Below, piece after piece: positions 60,304 through 64,000 of a stretch of DNA of 64,000 bases. Position 1 is the first letter of the stretch; each line of letters begins with the position of its first letter. Position numbers and translations under genes: made by a program. Under the pieces are notes generated by a model. The model was given only the letters and a program-made list of their open reading frames with translations. It had not been told where the DNA came from and searched no databases. The DNA is taken from contig JAGQDM010000070.1 of assembly GCA_022749755.1 (NCBI GenBank), forward strand, positions 4,699,183-4,763,182, written 5' to 3'. Source of the DNA: Azadirachta indica (taxonomy: Eukaryota; Streptophyta; Magnoliopsida; Sapindales; Meliaceae).

Positions 60304-63300
60304 TGGTGAAGAGATATGCTCTACTGGCTTCTGCTGCAGCAGCTACTTCACCAGCCGTATCAGGAAATTCACCAGAGGAATCTCAAAAACCTGATCACTC
60401 TCATCATAAATACATGTGGGGTGCAATTATTATCGTCGTTTTTTCAATCTTGGTTGGTTTTTCTTTGTTCTTATGTATATGGAGAAAAGTATTGCCAATT
60501 TTCAAGCACAGGCTCAGCCTCACGAAAGGTTAGTAAGTTTTAGTAATTTTTAATTACATTATATAAGTTCTCTGTGGAAAATAATGCTCTTGTGATACTG
60601 ATTGTAGCTAGAGCTAGATCTGTATCACTTTTCAGGGCCAAGGCCAAATTTATCTGGAACTTCACATGCACGAACTCTTGTCTTTATTATATCCCTCTTG
60701 CTAGAAAACTCTTCTCACAATATATACAGACTGAAAAAGCCTGAATTTTATGAAAATTCACGTGTAGCTTAACCATGGTCCAGCATTTCCTAGTACGATA
60801 TGTCATAATTGAAATACCAAATAAGCCCAAAATAGAGAGAAAAAAAAGAGCCTTCAAATTGATAGAATATAAATATATAAACTGTACGGCTAGCTATACC
60901 AACCAGCAGAACCCATTTGTCGTTGGTCTAAATTTAATTATTGAACTAATCGTTGTTTTGTGGTGAAAAATGATTAATTAGGAAGATTGAAAGCTGAGAG
61001 TCTAATGTTGAGGAGATTTCAGTTAGAAGAATTAGAGAGAGCTACTAAGAATTTCAGTGAAGATTGCCTATTGGGTTCGGGTGCTTTTGGAAGTGTATAC
61101 AAAGGAACATTTGAAAAAGGAGGAACACTAGCAATTAAGAGAGCTCATGATGCTGCTTCATACCAATTAAGCATTGAAGAATTTAGAAATGGTAAGCTTA
61201 AAAAATTCACAGGTTTTTTGTTTATTAAGATTGCATGATTTGCATGTAATTCATTTTATTTTTTGTGTTTTCTTGAAACAGAAGTAAGGCTACTTTCCAA
61301 AGTAAAGCATCGAAACCTTGTTGGTTTGGTGGGATTTTGTGAAGAAGTTGGTAAGTCAATGCTGAATTAATGGAAGAATTTCATTTTATTTTCTATTCTT
61401 TTAATTTGTAGAATTATACTTTAATCTAAAAATTTGACAACAAATCACAAAATTATTTTATATTTCATAATTTATCTTATTTTATTAGTTTCTATTGTTT
61501 TGGTCAACTTCATATGTTTTAGTTCTTTAATTAAAATTTTATTAAATAAGATTAAAAAATATATATTTTTTTTATGTTCCTAATATATGAAACGGCCCAT
61601 TACATGAGAAAATGACTCCGTTTTTACTCAGGTGTAATTCCAAAATATGTTAATTATGGATGCACAAAAAACCCACAAATTGCACCAATTTTCAGTTAGG
61701 TTGTTTTTATTTGAACCTCAGTTTTACATATTTAAAGACCGAGTTTTCGGCGCAATCCTACCAATCCGAGAATCATATGGAAATTAAAAAAAATAAATAA
61801 ATTATATGTGTAAACATTAATTTTACTTATGTCGTTTGTGATTATGAATTTTAATTATTTGTGTGTATATTTTTATAATATAATTTATGTTTTTAATTTT
61901 TAGTTTCAATATATTATACTTTATTGCTCTTTTTTTGTTATATTATTTATATGTATTGTCATATTTATTTACTCTTATTTTTATAATATATTATTGATAA
62001 AATAAAATTTTCAATCTTATTGCAATTTTAAGAATGAAAGCTGAGGTAAAAAATTGGTGAAGGGAATAAAGTTGAGTTTAAATTGTCTAAAATTCTAAAT
62101 TTAAAATAATAAATAAATTTGGTTAGGCTAAAATCCCAAGTTAGTTCTATTCCAACACTCACTTTGGTTCGAATTCAATTATATTTTGGACAACCCATCT
62201 GAACCAAAAGATACCCACCTCTAAACTTAATCAATATACCTTAGAGAAAATGCGTTATTTAGTGACCATTATAAATTTTTTTGATTAGATCTTATAAAAC
62301 TCCAGTTATTCATTTAGATAATGTTTGTATTCGATATTCACATAGTAATAAACAGAGCTTATGTGTTTGAACTCCAAACTTTAATTTTTTACCACATTAA
62401 TGTTCAATAAAAATAGATGTTTCAATGAATCACAAAATGTTATAGTTCTTAAATATGATTTTATTTCAAAATCTTTATATGGTCGAATGATTTTAAGGAA
62501 ATTTATTTTCAGAGATTAAAATGAGACAAAAATTAAATATTAGAAATTTTTGCAATATGGTGCTAAATTTGTGTGACTGAAGTCTAATTTCGTGAAATGT
62601 AGGGACTAAATTGAAATGATAGTTTTGAATTAATTGGGTAAGTTTTATTCACGTTGAATTTGGTTACAGCTTAGCGTAAAAAGATATTCTGTGAAAATGG
62701 TGTAAATTAAATTTAAAAGCAAAAGGCTTCTAAATCAGTAATGGGTTTGAATGCTCTTTCAACAATGGAAAGAGTATATTTCCAATAGTGTGTAAATTCT
62801 GCAAAAACAATCTCAATATTATGTACAAACTGTCAAATTTTCTGCACTGAACAGGAGCTAAAGGTGCCAAAGTATTGGTTTATGAATATGTACCGCATGG
62901 ATCTCTGCTGGACTACATTATGGGTAATTTCCCACCTTCCTTTTTTTATTTATTAATTTTTCATCACAAGTACACACAAACACAAAAATCCAGATGTTTC
63001 AAAATTCAAGACCTGGCTACTTATAAAAATATGTCACTTTTTGGATTAATGTAGGAAGAGGAGGAAAAAGCCTAACTTGGAGGCAAAGGGTAAATATAGC
63101 CATTGGAGCCGCTAAAGGTAACAACGTTTCAGGACCTCTTATTTCTTAACGTCTCTGCTACGTTCGTAATTTTTAAAATGTATACTCGGTGTAACATTTC
63201 AACGCTAAATTGAACTAAATTTATATTTTAAAAGATGTGAATACTAACATGTGAGAACTTCTATAAGTTAATATATATATATATATATATATATATGTTT

Positions 63301-64000
63301 ATGATACAAATTATATATCCATATATAAAATTGAAATTGAGACTTCGTAAGAATTGATTTTGGCAGGGATTGCACATTTGCATGACGGGGTAACGCCAAG
63401 CATAATCCACAGAGACATAAAACCAAGCAATATATTAGTAGGAGATGGATATGAAGCCAAGGTTGCTGATTTTGGTCTAGTGAAGATGGGGCCAGTCGGT
63501 GATCAATCTCATGTCAGTAGCCAGATCAAAGGAACGCCAGGATATCTTGATCCTGCTTATTGTTCAAGTTTTCATTTAAGTCCATTCAGCGATGTTTATA
63601 GTTTTGGAGTAATCCTTCTACAACTTGTTTCTGCTCGGCCTGCTGTTGATACCACCAGAAATCAGTCTAATTATCATATCATTGAATGGGTAAGCTATTT
63701 AATCAGGTTTCGTTTGGATTGTAGTGATTTCATTCTACAATAGTACTTTTAGTTCTAATTAAAACTGCTTCATCTTAATATCAAACAAAGTTTTACCATC
63801 GAACGTATAAATTATTGCAAAAATGCAGGCAAGGCCTGGTACAGAGAGTGGAAATATAGAAGAGATTTTGGATGCTAGCCTTTTATCAGAGCCATGCAAC
63901 AAAGAAATAATGTTAAAAATGGCACAACTTGGCCTGAGATGTGTGGTGAAAACACCCAAACAACGTCCTACAATGAAGCAAGTGTGGCAAGAACTAGAAG
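60303..64000 (+). CDS. Receptor-like Ser/Thr kinase, 3' end outside the window
   Basis: Exons 60303-60528, 60982-61191, 61282-61350, 62855-62923, 63055-63117, 63367-63689 and 63829 onward. The chain begins with a short Ala/Ser-rich N-terminus, one membrane segment (about residues 39-60, GAIIIVVFSILVGFSLFLCI), then a complete kinase core: Gly loop GSGAFGSV, catalytic Lys in LAIKRAHD, HRDIKPSNI, DFGLV, and a GTPGYLDPAY P+1 segment. HRD, DFG and the VAIK-like lysine are all intact, so it should be an active RD kinase of the plant RLK/Pelle family. The extracellular part is very short (about 38 residues) and has no LRR, lectin or malectin domain, so either it is a receptor-like kinase without ectodomain or the true start is further upstream. 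Intron 3 is 1.5 kb. Exons 2-5 are all phase 1-1. I cannot name the subfamily. Confidence 0.9.
63270..63296. repeat. (AT)n microsatellite in a kinase intron
   Basis: An uninterrupted run of about 13 AT units in the intron before the HRD-containing exon. Confidence 0.9.

Overview
The window is nuclear DNA from a flowering plant, almost certainly a woody eudicot. Genes have many short GT-AG introns, intergenic DNA is very AT-rich, and the proteins are plant-type (NRPB1, cytosolic aconitase, a prolyl 4-hydroxylase, a NEP1-interacting RING protein, a receptor-like kinase). A citrus-like source is my guess from overall familiarity; the sequence alone does not prove it.

Layout. 1-3552 (-): the 5' part of a Mutator-like (MULE) transposon with a broken transposase; its other end lies outside the window. 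4963-5652 (-): a small basic protein resembling the plant syringolide-induced 14-1-1 family. 6335-13944 (-): complete 14-exon NRPB1, the largest subunit of RNA polymerase II, with two GC-AG introns. 15056-17040 (-): a collapsed tandem copy of NRPB1 lying directly upstream of it. 18517-24294 (+): an essentially full-length LINE with a 17-bp target-site duplication, dead mainly through stop codons at Trp/Gln sites. 25844-26224 (+): a small two-CxxC protein whose last codons are the first monomer of a degenerate two-type tandem repeat running to about 28.1 kb. 28905-30390 and 31754-32794 (+): tandem paralogues of an uncharacterised plant protein. 35373-37629 (+): prolyl 4-hydroxylase. 39737-45838 (-): complete 20-exon aconitase. 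46695-47883: non-autonomous terminal-inverted-repeat element with 10-bp target duplication. 47.9-54.1 kb: AT-rich desert. 54122-55744 (+): NIP-like RING-H2 protein whose first exon boundary is duplicated in tandem. 60303-64000 (+): receptor-like kinase running off the right edge.

The genes do not form a pathway or operon; this is ordinary plant gene order, each gene with its own promoter. For the spliced genes I rebuilt exon boundaries by hand from splice signals and family similarity. NRPB1 (1854 aa), aconitase (900 aa), P4H (288 aa) and the NIP-like protein (235 aa) all close in frame. I found no tRNA, rRNA, CRISPR or gene-cluster system and no convincing new molecular machine. The strongest unusual signals are structural: the repeat seeded at a gene's 3' end, the chimeric NRPB1 relic, the LINE's pattern of decay, and the duplicated splice-donor segment.
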